DNA of 64,000 nt from Pseudobutyrivibrio sp. Its GTDB lineage: Bacteria > Bacillota > Clostridia > Lachnospirales > Lachnospiraceae. The stretch lies in contig JAIKWH010000073.1 in the NCBI GenBank assembly GCA_024684955.1, forward strand, positions 1-64,000. Direction: 5' to 3'. Shown in pieces: positions 56,499 through 64,000 of the stretch (its first letter is position 1; each line of letters starts with the position of its first letter). The notes beneath the pieces were generated by a model. That model was not told where the DNA came from, did no database searches, and saw only the letters and a list, made by a program, of their open reading frames with translations. The position numbers and the translations under genes were made by a program.

Positions 56499-57227
56499 TT
56501 AATTGTCTCCATAAGATGAATTGATGTATGTCATTGTCAACATACAGAATACATAGGTCTGAATTGCACCTGAGAATATATCAAAATATACATGAAGTGC
56601 TGCTGGCCAAACGATGGCAAACTTGCCAAGCAAGCCATAGACCAGACCCATAATAATAGTTCCTGAGAGAACGTTTGCAAACAAACGTAGTGACATTGAT
56701 ATAGGAACTGCTATATCAGAGATAATGTTTATAGGCATCCATAATGGCAACCATGGTGGCATTGGAGAGCATTTGTCTATCCAAATTTCCTTGGCCGTCG
56801 AGTGCCTTACCTTTACTACGTGAATGCAAACAAAGGTAATAAGTGCAAGCGCCAGTGTTGTACCATAGTCTGCTGTTGGTGGCCTAAGGCCAACCAATCC
56901 AGACAGATTTGACACCAAGATAAAACAGAAAATAGTGCATATCCAGTTGCCAAATACCTTTGCATGCTTACCCATACTTCCTTCCACGATTCCGTCAAGC
57001 AATGATACCATCAGCTCTAGGACATTCTGGAAGCCATCAGGAACTTCAGTGGCATGTTTTAACCTTTTGTTAGCTATTATGGAAAAGATAACCAGCGATA
57101 GCCAAACAATGGCGATACAAACATGAGATGTAGTAATCCACACGGTCTGCCCAAAAACTTCATAGGAGTGCAGTCCTTTTATCATATCTACCACACCGTC
57201 AGAGGCCAATAAAATTCCTACCGTCAC
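56499..57227 (-). CDS. atpB: F0 ATP synthase a subunit
   Basis: Ion-channel stator subunit, 242 residues, five or six membrane helices. The essential Arg is in SMSLRLFANVLSG near residue 180. The start is GTG (57227-57225) with AGGAGGT 6 nt upstream; an out-of-frame ATG-TGA overlaps it. The N-terminus is short compared with proteobacterial AtpB. Confidence 0.95.
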   Translation of the reverse strand: MTVGILLASDGVVDMIKGLHSYEVFGQTVWITTSHVCIAIVWLSLVIFSIIANKRLKHATEVPDGFQNVLELMVSLLDGIVEGSMGKHAKVFGNWICTIFCFILVSNLSGLVGLRPPTADYGTTLALALITFVCIHVVKVRHSTAKEIWIDKCSPMPPWLPLWMPINIISDIAVPISMSLRLFANVLSGTIIMGLVYGLLGKFAIVWPAALHVYFDIFSGAIQTYVFCMLTMTYINSSYGDN

Positions 57228-57248
57228 ATTTTCACCTCCTTTAGTTAT

Positions 57249-57674
57249 TTAATTATCATTTGTTATTTCCTCACCATTATCGGTTTTGAAAAACTTATAT
57301 AGCAAAGGCTGTGCATAAGCACTCACCTTAAGCCCGAATATACCGATTAAAGCTGTAAACATATTACCCAACTTTAACCATGTCATTAGTACCATCACTG
57401 CGCAAACGATTAGATATCTCATAACCGATTTGAAACTAAGCCATTTCTCGTGGCCTTTTCCTATGCGTATGGACTCTTCTATTATCATAGAAATGTGAAT
57501 TGCCATAAATATGGCACAGGCAATACCAATAAAAAGTCCTGTGGTATATAAAAACTTTTCTGAAACAAACCAAACCCCTACGGCCTCAACCAGTAGACCA
57601 TATATTAATATTCCAAGCACCAAGCCAGGCAAGGCTGGGTTCAGTCTCTTCATCCAATTGATTATTTCTCTCAT
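57249..57674 (-). CDS. atpI: ATP synthase subunit I-like protein
   Basis: 141 residues, four hydrophobic segments, basic N-terminus (MREIINWMKRLNPALPG). It sits where atpI is expected, between atpZ and atpB, and overlaps atpZ by 4 bp (ATGA). AtpI proteins help assemble the c ring. The sequence identity to characterised AtpI is weak, so the call leans on position and topology. Confidence 0.75.
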   Translation of the reverse strand: MREIINWMKRLNPALPGLVLGILIYGLLVEAVGVWFVSEKFLYTTGLFIGIACAIFMAIHISMIIEESIRIGKGHEKWLSFKSVMRYLIVCAVMVLMTWLKLGNMFTALIGIFGLKVSAYAQPLLYKFFKTDNGEEITNDN

Positions 57675-57958
57675 AATTTGCCTGAAGGGTTTTCCTCTTC
57701 CTCCTGGCGTCTTTTAATCTGCCCAGGACTTTCAGGGTTCTTTAAATACACCTTTACCATTCTGTAGGCCCCATTAAATGCCGCCACGATTCCTATTAAT
57801 ATTCCAATAATAGTAAAGGCTTTAGACTTTAATCTTTGAGATATGAAATACCCAAGGATTGTGCACATCATAATTGGAACTATTACATTAATTCCAAATT
57901 GAAGTACCAAAACTAAAGAATTCGCTATTAATCTGTTATCTTTTTTCTTGTCCTTCAA
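57671..57958 (-). CDS. atpZ: AtpZ/AtpI family small membrane protein
   Basis: 95 residues with two membrane helices (about 13-38 and 46-66: FTIIGILIGIVAAFNGAYRM), a basic start and a charged C-terminal tail. This is the AtpZ layout. The start is TTG (57958-57956), 5 nt after AGGAG. AtpZ/AtpI pairs assist magnesium handling or c-ring assembly. It follows the deaminase by 8 bp. Confidence 0.78.
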   Translation of the reverse strand: MKDKKKDNRLIANSLVLVLQFGINVIVPIMMCTILGYFISQRLKSKAFTIIGILIGIVAAFNGAYRMVKVYLKNPESPGQIKRRQEEEENPSGKL

Positions 57959-57966
57959 AGTTGCTC

Positions 57967-58452
57967 CTACAGCTTCATAGAGATTTCTCTACCGCTATGC
58001 TCATACTTGCGAAAATCCACCCCAGAGGCCCTTAGCATTCTTTTTGATGCAATGGTCGAAGGTGTGTTTTCGTACTTGTCGCTATCGTATACAATTTCTT
58101 TTATGCCAGCCTGTATTATGGCCTTGGCACATTCGTTACATGGGAAAAGAGAAACATACAACTTAGCGCCCTCCAATGAACCACCCCTATAATTTAAGAT
58201 GGCATTCAGTTCGCTATGTGTAGTATAGAAATATTTGTTATCGAGAGGTTCCCCTACTCTTGTCCAAGGGAACTCATCATCAGAACAGCCATTAGGAAAA
58301 CCGTTGTATCCCATAGATAGGATCTTGTTATCCTGGCTTACTATGCAGGCACCCACCTGCGTATTTGGGTCTTTAGATCTCATGCTGGATAAAACAGCAA
58401 CGCCCATAAAGTATTCATCCCAGCTAATATAATCAAGTCTCTTGTCACTCAT
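57967..58452 (-). CDS. dCMP deaminase-type cytidine deaminase (ComEB-like)
   Basis: 161-residue zinc deaminase. The zinc site is HSELNAI (His and catalytic Glu) and PCNECAKAI (two Cys). The N-terminal YISWDEYFMGVAVLSSMRSKDPNTQVGA is typical of deoxycytidylate deaminases, which turn dCMP into dUMP for thymidylate synthesis. GGAGG precedes the ATG. It sits between the phosphatase homologue and atpZ. Confidence 0.93.
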   Translation of the reverse strand: MSDKRLDYISWDEYFMGVAVLSSMRSKDPNTQVGACIVSQDNKILSMGYNGFPNGCSDDEFPWTRVGEPLDNKYFYTTHSELNAILNYRGGSLEGAKLYVSLFPCNECAKAIIQAGIKEIVYDSDKYENTPSTIASKRMLRASGVDFRKYEHSGREISMKL

Positions 58453-58480
58453 GGTCTTTCCTCCAATACACTATAAAATC

Positions 58481-58936
58481 CTAATCCGCATCTAAAACCT
58501 TAATTAATTTCTCGATTGATACCTTTAAAACTTCATAGCACAAACCGTAGGTCTGTACCGAACCACCGTAAGGATCCATAACTTCTAACTCCTCACCAAC
58601 TAACTCGTTTAGGAGTTTGGTATTGTCCTCCGTGGCATTTTCATATTCACTTATAATCTTGTCCCGCTGACTCTTCTCCATGGCAATGACCAGGGTTCCA
58701 TCAGTAAAATCCGACTCTGTCAGTTTCTTTGTGGAATAATCTTTTAGGTCAATGCCCTTGCTAATGAGTACTGCATCAGCTTTTTGATTGAGGGGCTCTG
58801 GAAATTGTACCACCAATCCCCTTGCCTCACAGACATACTGGCGCTTCCTAGGCGTAGCGAGAAAAATCGCCGTAGCCATAGGCGCTCTGGTGGTTCCGCT
58901 CCCCACTGCAAAAATCACCCTACTAACTTTATTCAT
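58481..58936 (-). CDS. Low-molecular-weight phosphotyrosine phosphatase homologue lacking catalytic Cys
   Basis: 151 residues with the LMW-PTP fold pattern: P-loop region FAVGSGTTRAPMATA at 9-23 and the general-acid loop DPYGG near residue 117. The canonical C-x5-R-S is V11...R17-A18: the nucleophilic Cys is Val and the following Ser is Ala, while Arg17 and the Asp remain. It is unlikely to be an ordinary phosphatase and may bind a phosphorylated ligand or partner. It lies 32 bp after sua5, in the spot where many Firmicutes have a true phosphatase (YwlE/PtpB) next to ywlC. AGGA..GGG is a weak ribosome site. Confidence 0.82.
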   Translation of the reverse strand: MNKVSRVIFAVGSGTTRAPMATAIFLATPRKRQYVCEARGLVVQFPEPLNQKADAVLISKGIDLKDYSTKKLTESDFTDGTLVIAMEKSQRDKIISEYENATEDNTKLLNELVGEELEVMDPYGGSVQTYGLCYEVLKVSIEKLIKVLDAD

Positions 58937-58968
58937 CCCTGAAAAATCCTTTCGACTGTAACTGCCTC

Positions 58969-60030
58969 CTACACCGCTATTGTTTTCTGGCCGGCAGCCT
59001 TTAGCAGTCTGTTCATAATAGCCTGCCCCATATTTGGTGTGGCAAAACTTTCTGAATATATAATATCAACGTCCAGTTCGTCAAACTGACGCAATATATC
59101 GTACAAATTGTGGGCGATAGACTTCTCGTCTAACCTGTCCCCTATCACGAGAATATTGCCCTCTTTATATTTGTCCTTTGTGGTAGCAGTGGCAATAATG
59201 CCAACCTTTTTACCTGCAGCCATATCCCTGGCTGTCATCTCATTTATGGCAGAGATAACATTTGCTTCCTGACCTTTTACGATGGTCAAATCCCCCTTTG
59301 GAGCATAATGCTTGTATCTCATGCCTGGAGCCTTTGGTTTAGCCCCTGACGTGGTGCCCTTGTCATTATAGACAATGCCCGGATCAATCTTTACCTGGCC
59401 TACCACCTTTTCTAGCATTTCCATGTTTATATAACCAGGCCTGAGAATTGTAACCACATCCTCTGTCAAATCCACGATTGTGGACTCCAGTCCTATATCA
59501 ACGGCCCCGCCATCCAATATGCAATCTATCTTGCCTTGCAGGTCCTCATACACATGGTCTGCTTTGGTAGGGGAAGGTCGTCCAGAAGTATTGGCACTAG
59601 GGGCAGCAATCATACAACCGCTCTCCTCAATCAAAGCCAATGCCACTGGGTGAGAAGGCATCCTGACTGCCACAGTGTCAAGTCCACCTGTGGTCTCGTA
59701 AGGAATCACTTCGTTTTTATTAACCACCATTGTAAGCGGTCCAGGCCAAAAGGCATCTGCCAGTTTCTTTGCATTCTCTGGCAAATCCTTTGCTATTGCT
59801 TCTAACTGTTGAAACTTTGCTATATGCACAATTAAAGGGTTATCCGACGGACGACCCTTTGCTTGGTATATCTTGCGGGAAGCCTCTTTATCAGTTGCAT
59901 CTCCACCCAGACCATAAACTGTCTCCGTGGGAAAAGCAACCAGTCCACCTTTTTGTAAAATCCTAGAAGCCTCTCTTATAAAATCTATATTAATTGGCTC
60001 ACTAGAAACATCTAAAACCTTAGTAATCAT
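58969..60030 (-). CDS. sua5: L-threonylcarbamoyladenylate synthase (Sua5/YwlC)
   Basis: Makes threonylcarbamoyl-AMP for the t6A37 modification of ANN-decoding tRNAs. 353 residues: YrdC domain (FPTETVYGLGGDA, YQAKGRPSDNPLIVHI with the substrate-binding K-R-S-N set, CMIAAPSANTSG) plus the C-terminal Sua5 domain after GMRYKHYAPKGDL. There is no Shine-Dalgarno before the ATG, and a perfect extended -10 lies 7 nt upstream, suggesting a leaderless message. It heads the run into the ATP synthase genes. Confidence 0.95.
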   Translation of the reverse strand: MITKVLDVSSEPINIDFIREASRILQKGGLVAFPTETVYGLGGDATDKEASRKIYQAKGRPSDNPLIVHIAKFQQLEAIAKDLPENAKKLADAFWPGPLTMVVNKNEVIPYETTGGLDTVAVRMPSHPVALALIEESGCMIAAPSANTSGRPSPTKADHVYEDLQGKIDCILDGGAVDIGLESTIVDLTEDVVTILRPGYINMEMLEKVVGQVKIDPGIVYNDKGTTSGAKPKAPGMRYKHYAPKGDLTIVKGQEANVISAINEMTARDMAAGKKVGIIATATTKDKYKEGNILVIGDRLDEKSIAHNLYDILRQFDELDVDIIYSESFATPNMGQAIMNRLLKAAGQKTIAV

Positions 60031-60037
60031 AATAAAA

Positions 60038-60065
60038 ATTATATCATTTTTCTAAGAGAATACAA
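60038..60065 (-). promoter_or_regulatory. Promoter of sua5, likely leaderless
   Basis: On the minus strand TTGTAT (60060-60065), 16 bp, TATAAT (60038-60043) preceded by TGA. The ATG (60030-60028) starts 7 nt after the -10, where transcription normally begins. Confidence 0.65.
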
Positions 60066-60112
60066 CTTTGCAAGCCCCCTCAACCCCGCTTAAAACTATG
60101 ATTTTTCTGTGA

Positions 60113-61843
60113 CTAAAGGTATTTTGAAATCACATTCCAAGTTCCGTCATTATCAAATCCTAGTTTCCAGAAGGCTCCACCTGCCAAATTGTTTGCTCCT
60201 ATAAGTTTGAGTTTTTCCTCCAGTGAGGCCTCGTCCTCCACCCAAACTTTGTAGGTATAATCTCCAGAAACTGCCTCTCCGTAATACTGTCCTTCCACCT
60301 TGTCCCATGTGGTGCTAATTTCATTTGACTTGAGGAAAGTCTGAATCTTGCCCATTCCATAGGCCTCGCTGGAAACCACCGTATCACCTTCCAGCTTCCA
60401 AACCCTGCAGTAGAATGGCATGCCAAGCACTACCTGGTCCGATGGAACCTCCAATAGTGTGTCTGTAATTCCCTGGCTCACCCAATCAAGACTTGCCACG
60501 GATCCTGCCACTTCGCTGCCTCCATAGTACTCGTCATAGGCCATAACAATTACATAATCCACATACTTTGCCTGCTCAGCCCTATTGTAGCACTGGCTAG
60601 ATGCAGTAGGCACATAATTGTCTACAGAAAGGATGATGTCATTCTTTTCGCATTTGATTGAAAGTTCTTTTATAAACTGGATATATCCGTCGCTGGCCTC
60701 TCCTGCCAATTGCTCTATATCCACATTGATTCCATCAAGACCATATGTAATTGCCTGGGCGATCAGATTGTTTACCAAGGTGTCTCTTGCAGATGTAGAA
60801 TTAAGCACTGCGCTTGTATCAACACTGGCATCCTCCAGGTTGCTAACAAGGCCCCACACCTGTATGTCATTTGAGTGACAGTAGTTTACATAGTCTCCAC
60901 TAGCCAGGGATGCTATGCCACCACTATTGTTGTTAAGGTAAAACCAGGTTGGAGAAATAACATTAATATTTCCGCTGTCTGCAACTACACTTGCAATATT
61001 AGAATTGGCATCTCTGCTGGTTACTTGATGCCATGCCATATTTATCTTTTTACCAAAAGAAATATGATTATAATTTCTTTCAGCCAATGTCTTTTCTACA
61101 GCAGTCTCTTTAATGTCAGAAATCCTGTTGTTTCTCAGGTAACCCATAACACCATTTTCCGAAACAACAAAACTCCACTTTCCAGTGTCTCTTACTACTG
61201 TAATTTCTTCGCCCTTTGTCACGTCCTCTAATATAGGGCTCTTTGGACCATTTAACTTTCTGATTTGACCCTTTTTCTTGACAGTGGCCATTCCTTTATT
61301 TAGGCCTGCTTGTTCCACAAAGACCCTGTCTGGCTCAGAGTAGTACTTGTACTGAAAATCAGTTAAAAGTTTCATGTAGTCTGCCGCAACATAAACCCTG
61401 TCATTTTGGGCAATTACTATTGGATATGGAAGACTCTCATTGCTTTTATCAACTGTATAGTCTCCGCTTCCCATGAGAGCTGTAAAAACCTGGGTATCAG
61501 TAGCATATCGCAGGGTAACTTCAGAATTGTCATAGACATAACCATCATCCATATTTTCTTTCACAAAACCAAGTTCTAGATATACTTGATCATTCATGTG
61601 AAGTGCCAATGGATAGGCCATTTCTTCAGTTACCTCATAATATTCGTTATCCAGTATAAGGGCTGTCTGATTGTCAAATCCCTTTTCAAAATACTCGCTC
61701 AAATCCATATGCTCTTTTGTAGGAGCATATTTTTTTATGCCATAAACTCCGGCAACAATAATAACAATTGCCAAAAGAGCAATTGCTATATATATGTATC
61801 CCCTAGGGATTATAGTTCTTTTTTTTCTTCTTCGATTAGCCAT
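60113..61843 (-). CDS. Membrane-anchored GH18 glycosidase with SH3b-like domain
   Basis: 576 residues. A basic N-terminus (MANRRRKKRTI) and one membrane helix (about 15-38) anchor it outside the cell. A copper-amine-oxidase-N-like domain (about 50-175), an SH3b-like domain (about 190-250, with MATVKKKGQIRKLNG) and a GH18 catalytic domain follow. The catalytic motif is LDGINVDIEQL (DGxxxDxE). The layout resembles the spore-coat/cell-wall YaaH/YdhD group, which act on peptidoglycan or related glycans. The start ATG at 61843 has GGGAG 5 nt upstream; an earlier start lacks one. Confidence 0.88.
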   Translation of the reverse strand: MANRRRKKRTIIPRGYIYIAIALLAIVIIVAGVYGIKKYAPTKEHMDLSEYFEKGFDNQTALILDNEYYEVTEEMAYPLALHMNDQVYLELGFVKENMDDGYVYDNSEVTLRYATDTQVFTALMGSGDYTVDKSNESLPYPIVIAQNDRVYVAADYMKLLTDFQYKYYSEPDRVFVEQAGLNKGMATVKKKGQIRKLNGPKSPILEDVTKGEEITVVRDTGKWSFVVSENGVMGYLRNNRISDIKETAVEKTLAERNYNHISFGKKINMAWHQVTSRDANSNIASVVADSGNINVISPTWFYLNNNSGGIASLASGDYVNYCHSNDIQVWGLVSNLEDASVDTSAVLNSTSARDTLVNNLIAQAITYGLDGINVDIEQLAGEASDGYIQFIKELSIKCEKNDIILSVDNYVPTASSQCYNRAEQAKYVDYVIVMAYDEYYGGSEVAGSVASLDWVSQGITDTLLEVPSDQVVLGMPFYCRVWKLEGDTVVSSEAYGMGKIQTFLKSNEISTTWDKVEGQYYGEAVSGDYTYKVWVEDEASLEEKLKLIGANNLAGGAFWKLGFDNDGTWNVISKYL

Positions 61844-61868
61844 AGCTTCTCCCTTCATTTCAGCAAAA

Positions 61869-61877
61869 ATTATAACA
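61869..61877 (-). promoter_or_regulatory. Extended -10 promoter of the GH18 gene
   Basis: TGTTATAAT on the minus strand, 25 bp before the ATG. A -35 is weak. The site follows the hairpin at 61926-61948. Confidence 0.55.
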
Positions 61878-61925
61878 AATACCAGCCTTCTTTTCCACAG
61901 TAGCCACTCCAGGGGTAAAAGAAAT

Positions 61926-61948
61926 AAGGAGTGGAATATCCACTCCTT
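61926..61948 (-). terminator. Hairpin, probable terminator of the kinase operon
   Basis: A perfect 10-bp stem (AAGGAGTGGA / TCCACTCCTT) with a 3-nt loop, then ATTTCTTTT on the minus strand. It is about 215 bp past the stop at 62165. The rest of the 321-bp gap (61844-62164) holds the repeat at 61983 and the GH18 promoter; I see no gene. Confidence 0.65.
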
Positions 61949-61982
61949 CTGTCATTATCCTCTATAATAAACTTCCCTATTA

Positions 61983-62034
61983 TCTATTTGTCTTTTTTTA
62001 CGTTCTATTTGTCTTTTTTACGTTCTATTTATCT
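61983..62034. repeat. Short tandem repeat with phased A-tracts, 20-21 bp unit
   Basis: The unit TCTATTTGTCTTTTTTACGT occurs twice, followed by half a third copy (TCTATTTATCT). On the minus strand it gives A6-A7 tracts two helical turns apart, which could bend DNA. It lies between the kinase operon stop and the GH18 promoter. Confidence 0.8.
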
Positions 62035-62164
62035 GGGATAATAATTCAAGCTAGTATTAAATATTGACAATACCCATACTCGCTAATAGAAAAATATTGT
62101 GGTCATAAGACTTTACGACCTGATAAAGAAATATGTTTAAACTTTACATAACTCCTTTCCGCAG

Positions 62165-62758
62165 CTACGCTAACAACTCCCCGAGAGCAGGAAAATCTCT
62201 CTCATCAAGTTTGAATGGATTATCTATTTGTGGTATTGGCTTAAGGGTGAGGTTACTCACTTCGCTTTTCTTATTTTTTCTCTTATCCTTATTTGCAATT
62301 ACTAGCATCTTTATGTCAATTAAATTTGTAAAATGACGCAATGCGTTAATTAGATTGTCCTTTTGCCAGGCTTGCATAGAAGCCACCACTATTTTTTTGT
62401 TGCTTAAAAGCATGAGATTTTTTATATCTCCCCGGTAGTCTTCAACATCAATAACTATATCCACATCTGTGCTTTTGATTATCTCTTCAGCTTCCCTTAC
62501 CGAACAAGACAATACATAATAAACACCCATGTATTTGTAGGCTTTTACCCCATCTACTATCACCTGTTTTTTCTCCACCATCTCAAAGAGGGAAGAGTTT
62601 TTGCAAACCTCTAGGTACATAACCTTTCTTCCTTCTACTGAATGAAGGTAATTGGCCAGGCAAAGGCAGGTGTGGGTAACTCCCAGTCCCTTTGATGCTC
62701 CAACTACAAAAATTGTCTTCTTTTCTTTTTTTATCTTCCTTTTAGTAATCCATTTCAT
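62165..62758 (-). CDS. P-loop-like protein with G-x5-GVTH loop (lysine-less Walker A)
   Basis: 197 residues, basic start (MKWITKRKIKKEKK). The N-terminus reads IFVVGASKGLGVTHTCLCLA, in the position of a ParA/MinD-type Walker A, but the essential Lys is Val and a His follows the Thr. Then VMYLEVCKNSSLFEM and VDIVIDVEDYRGD, like switch and Walker B strands, and VVASMQAWQKDNL. It may bind nucleotide poorly or not at all. It overlaps the kinase-fusion gene by 17 bp, so the two are coupled. ParA-like proteins with GVGTTH loops occur in Clostridia, some near Tad pili; that link is not shown here. Confidence 0.7.
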   Translation of the reverse strand: MKWITKRKIKKEKKTIFVVGASKGLGVTHTCLCLANYLHSVEGRKVMYLEVCKNSSLFEMVEKKQVIVDGVKAYKYMGVYYVLSCSVREAEEIIKSTDVDIVIDVEDYRGDIKNLMLLSNKKIVVASMQAWQKDNLINALRHFTNLIDIKMLVIANKDKRKNKKSEVSNLTLKPIPQIDNPFKLDERDFPALGELLA

Positions 62759-64000
62759 AATTGTTTTTTAATATAGAAGCAAATAATTTTTCCTGAAACT
62801 TGGATATTGAAAATACATCATAGGCTTCTGGAAAGACATATATAGGCTTACCCAGATTCTTGGCCAATTCTAAACTCTTGATTTTGTTGGTAAAGTTGTT
62901 AATTACAACCACCGACTCATCCTTTACCCAATCGGGATATTCCCTACTAACCCATGGGCTAGAGCTTGTTATGTATAAAATTTCATCTGTCATTGGCATT
63001 ATATCTGTCTTACCATAATCCAAGATGTAGATACCTTGTGGAGGTAAATATGATTTCACCGCTGGACCATAACTCATAATCCCTCGGAAATGTTTGTGGT
63101 AAAAGACTCCTTCTTTCGTATATCCCTTATTCAAATTATCCTTTAGTTTCTTAACTACATTTTCCCCGACCATATCTTTGTAATATGCACTCAAACCTTT
63201 TTTGTTTAAGTAAGAGCAAAGCATTATGGCTATGTGGGTTGTTCCCACAGATCTATCGTTACCAATTATTGCTATCTGTTTACTGAGATGCTTTTCCGCA
63301 AATTTTTCTACTCGCTCTCCCCGTAGCCCCTGCAGCAGGTTCCGTAATTCCCCTGCTGTCTGTATTCTAAGCCTACAGTCTTTTGCTGTGGCCTTGGCTA
63401 CTATTTGCTTAAGTTTATAATCATCTTTACTAGGGCTGCGCTCTAGCATATATTCAATTACTTTTCCAATACCATAGACATCACAACTTTCATCCAGCTG
63501 CCCAACTCTCATCTGTTCGGGAGCAGCATACTTTGCTGTTCCTTTTGGTGTCGCCAAAGGACTCATGGATTTTTTTATAGATATCCCAAAATCGATAAGT
63601 TTTATTTCTGAACCCTGCAAAATAATGTGGTCCGGTTTCATATCCCTATACAAAATCGGCTCATCCAAACTGGTATGCATGAATTCAATAACAGAACAAA
63701 TCCTAATGGCTATGTCTATTATCTTTGCTTTGTCTATTGTATTTTCCTGTAAATATTCAACTAGAGACTGTCCATTAACATACTCTTCAATTAAATAATT
63801 ACTGTCTGTAGTCTCTCCTACAGAATATATTGTGGGTATTTGGGGTGATTTAAACCCCTGTAAAAGATGTGCTTCGGATAGGATGCTGTTAGATTCGGGA
63901 CTACTTTTATCAATTGATTTAAGTACCCTGATATCTCCTATCTGCTTGTAATTGACGAGAAATACTGCTGTAGCTGCTGATTTGTGCAGTATTTTTATTA
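62742..64000 (-). CDS. Ser/Thr-kinase-like protein fused to a GTTH P-loop-like domain (5' end off window)
   Basis: The frame is open from the stop at 62742 to base 64000, at least 418 residues, so the start lies outside. Reading from 64000: a kinase N-lobe (LKSIDKSSPE with the putative Lys, SEAHLLQGFK), hinge (NYLIEEYVNGQSLVEYL), catalytic loop YRDMKPDHIIL, LIDFGIS, and KYAAPEQMRVGQ. The Asn of HRDxxxxN is His and the His of HRD is Tyr, so activity is uncertain. About 180 residues follow: QIAIIGNDRSVGTTHIAIML, again a lysine-less loop. No transmembrane helix or PASTA domain is visible. Confidence 0.85.
   Translation of the reverse strand, partial: IKILHKSAATAVFLVNYKQIGDIRVLKSIDKSSPESNSILSEAHLLQGFKSPQIPTIYSVGETTDSNYLIEEYVNGQSLVEYLQENTIDKAKIIDIAIRICSVIEFMHTSLDEPILYRDMKPDHIILQGSEIKLIDFGISIKKSMSPLATPKGTAKYAAPEQMRVGQLDESCDVYGIGKVIEYMLERSPSKDDYKLKQIVAKATAKDCRLRIQTAGELRNLLQGLRGERVEKFAEKHLSKQIAIIGNDRSVGTTHIAIMLCSYLNKKGLSAYYKDMVGENVVKKLKDNLNKGYTKEGVFYHKHFRGIMSYGPAVKSYLPPQGIYILDYGKTDIMPMTDEILYITSSSPWVSREYPDWVKDESVVVINNFTNKIKSLELAKNLGKPIYVFPEAYDVFSISKFQEKLFASILKNNYEMDY

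Noticed and set aside
62063..62073. Palindrome TATTGACAATA as an operator
   Set aside because: Only 11 bp and AT-rich, one copy, no promoter tied to it; likely chance.
63226..63420. 64-residue plus-strand frame in the kinase region
   Set aside because: Opposite a frame with clear kinase and P-loop motifs.

Overview
The window reads as a chromosomal segment of a motile, anaerobic, low-to-mid GC Firmicute of the Lachnospiraceae type (Butyrivibrio/Pseudobutyrivibrio/Roseburia-like). The evidence is an anaerobic class III ribonucleotide reductase, a flagellin with FliS, many YesM/YesN-type two-component pairs next to sugar ABC importers, GH94-type phosphorylases, frequent TTG starts, and an F-ATPase c subunit with a sodium-binding signature. 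The genus is inference only. Almost every gene is on the minus strand, so the map is best read from right to left. The two plus-strand genes are a small lipoprotein (42.9 kb) and greA (50.4 kb). I saw no tRNA, rRNA, CRISPR array, insertion sequence or prophage.

Right end (62.2-64 kb): a Ser/Thr-kinase-like protein that runs off the window is fused to a P-loop-like domain lacking the Walker lysine. It overlaps a second, stand-alone gene with the same G-x5-G-(V/T)-T-H loop. Next come an extracytoplasmic GH18 protein (60.1-61.8 kb) and one long run: sua5 (possibly leaderless), a low-molecular-weight phosphatase homologue without the catalytic cysteine, a dCMP-type deaminase, atpZ, atpI and the full F-ATPase set atpB-E-F-H-A-G-D-C (50.9-60.0 kb). 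A bidirectional terminator separates atpC from greA.

Middle (36-50 kb): a membrane hybrid histidine kinase with HPt plus a double-receiver regulator; a large protein with a FliK-like C-terminus; a lipoprotein; flagellin behind a sigma-28-type promoter, then fliS; and nrdD-nrdG behind a promoter with two NrdR-box-like sites 32 bp apart.

Sugar locus 1 (20.9-37.4 kb): a YesN-type regulator with a clear promoter, a YtfQ-like binding protein, an attenuator hairpin, the YtfR-YtfT-YjfF-type importer, a YesM-type kinase and a lipoprotein with two fused binding-protein domains. The same direction continues through an oxidoreductase, a HAD phosphatase, surE, a YitT protein, an HD-GYP protein and cardiolipin synthase. 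The tandem binding protein, kinase and regulator look like a three-component sugar sensor controlling the importer.

Sugar locus 2 (7.1-20.8 kb): two inverting phosphorylases of clan GH-Q, a CUT1 importer (binding protein and two permeases, no ATPase), then after a strong terminator a second binding-protein/YesM/YesN set. This fits uptake and phosphorolysis of beta-linked oligosaccharides.

Left end (0-7 kb): GtrA protein, a tocopherol-cyclase-like protein, pepD, pfkA and the conserved dnaX-ybaB-recR block closed by a terminator.
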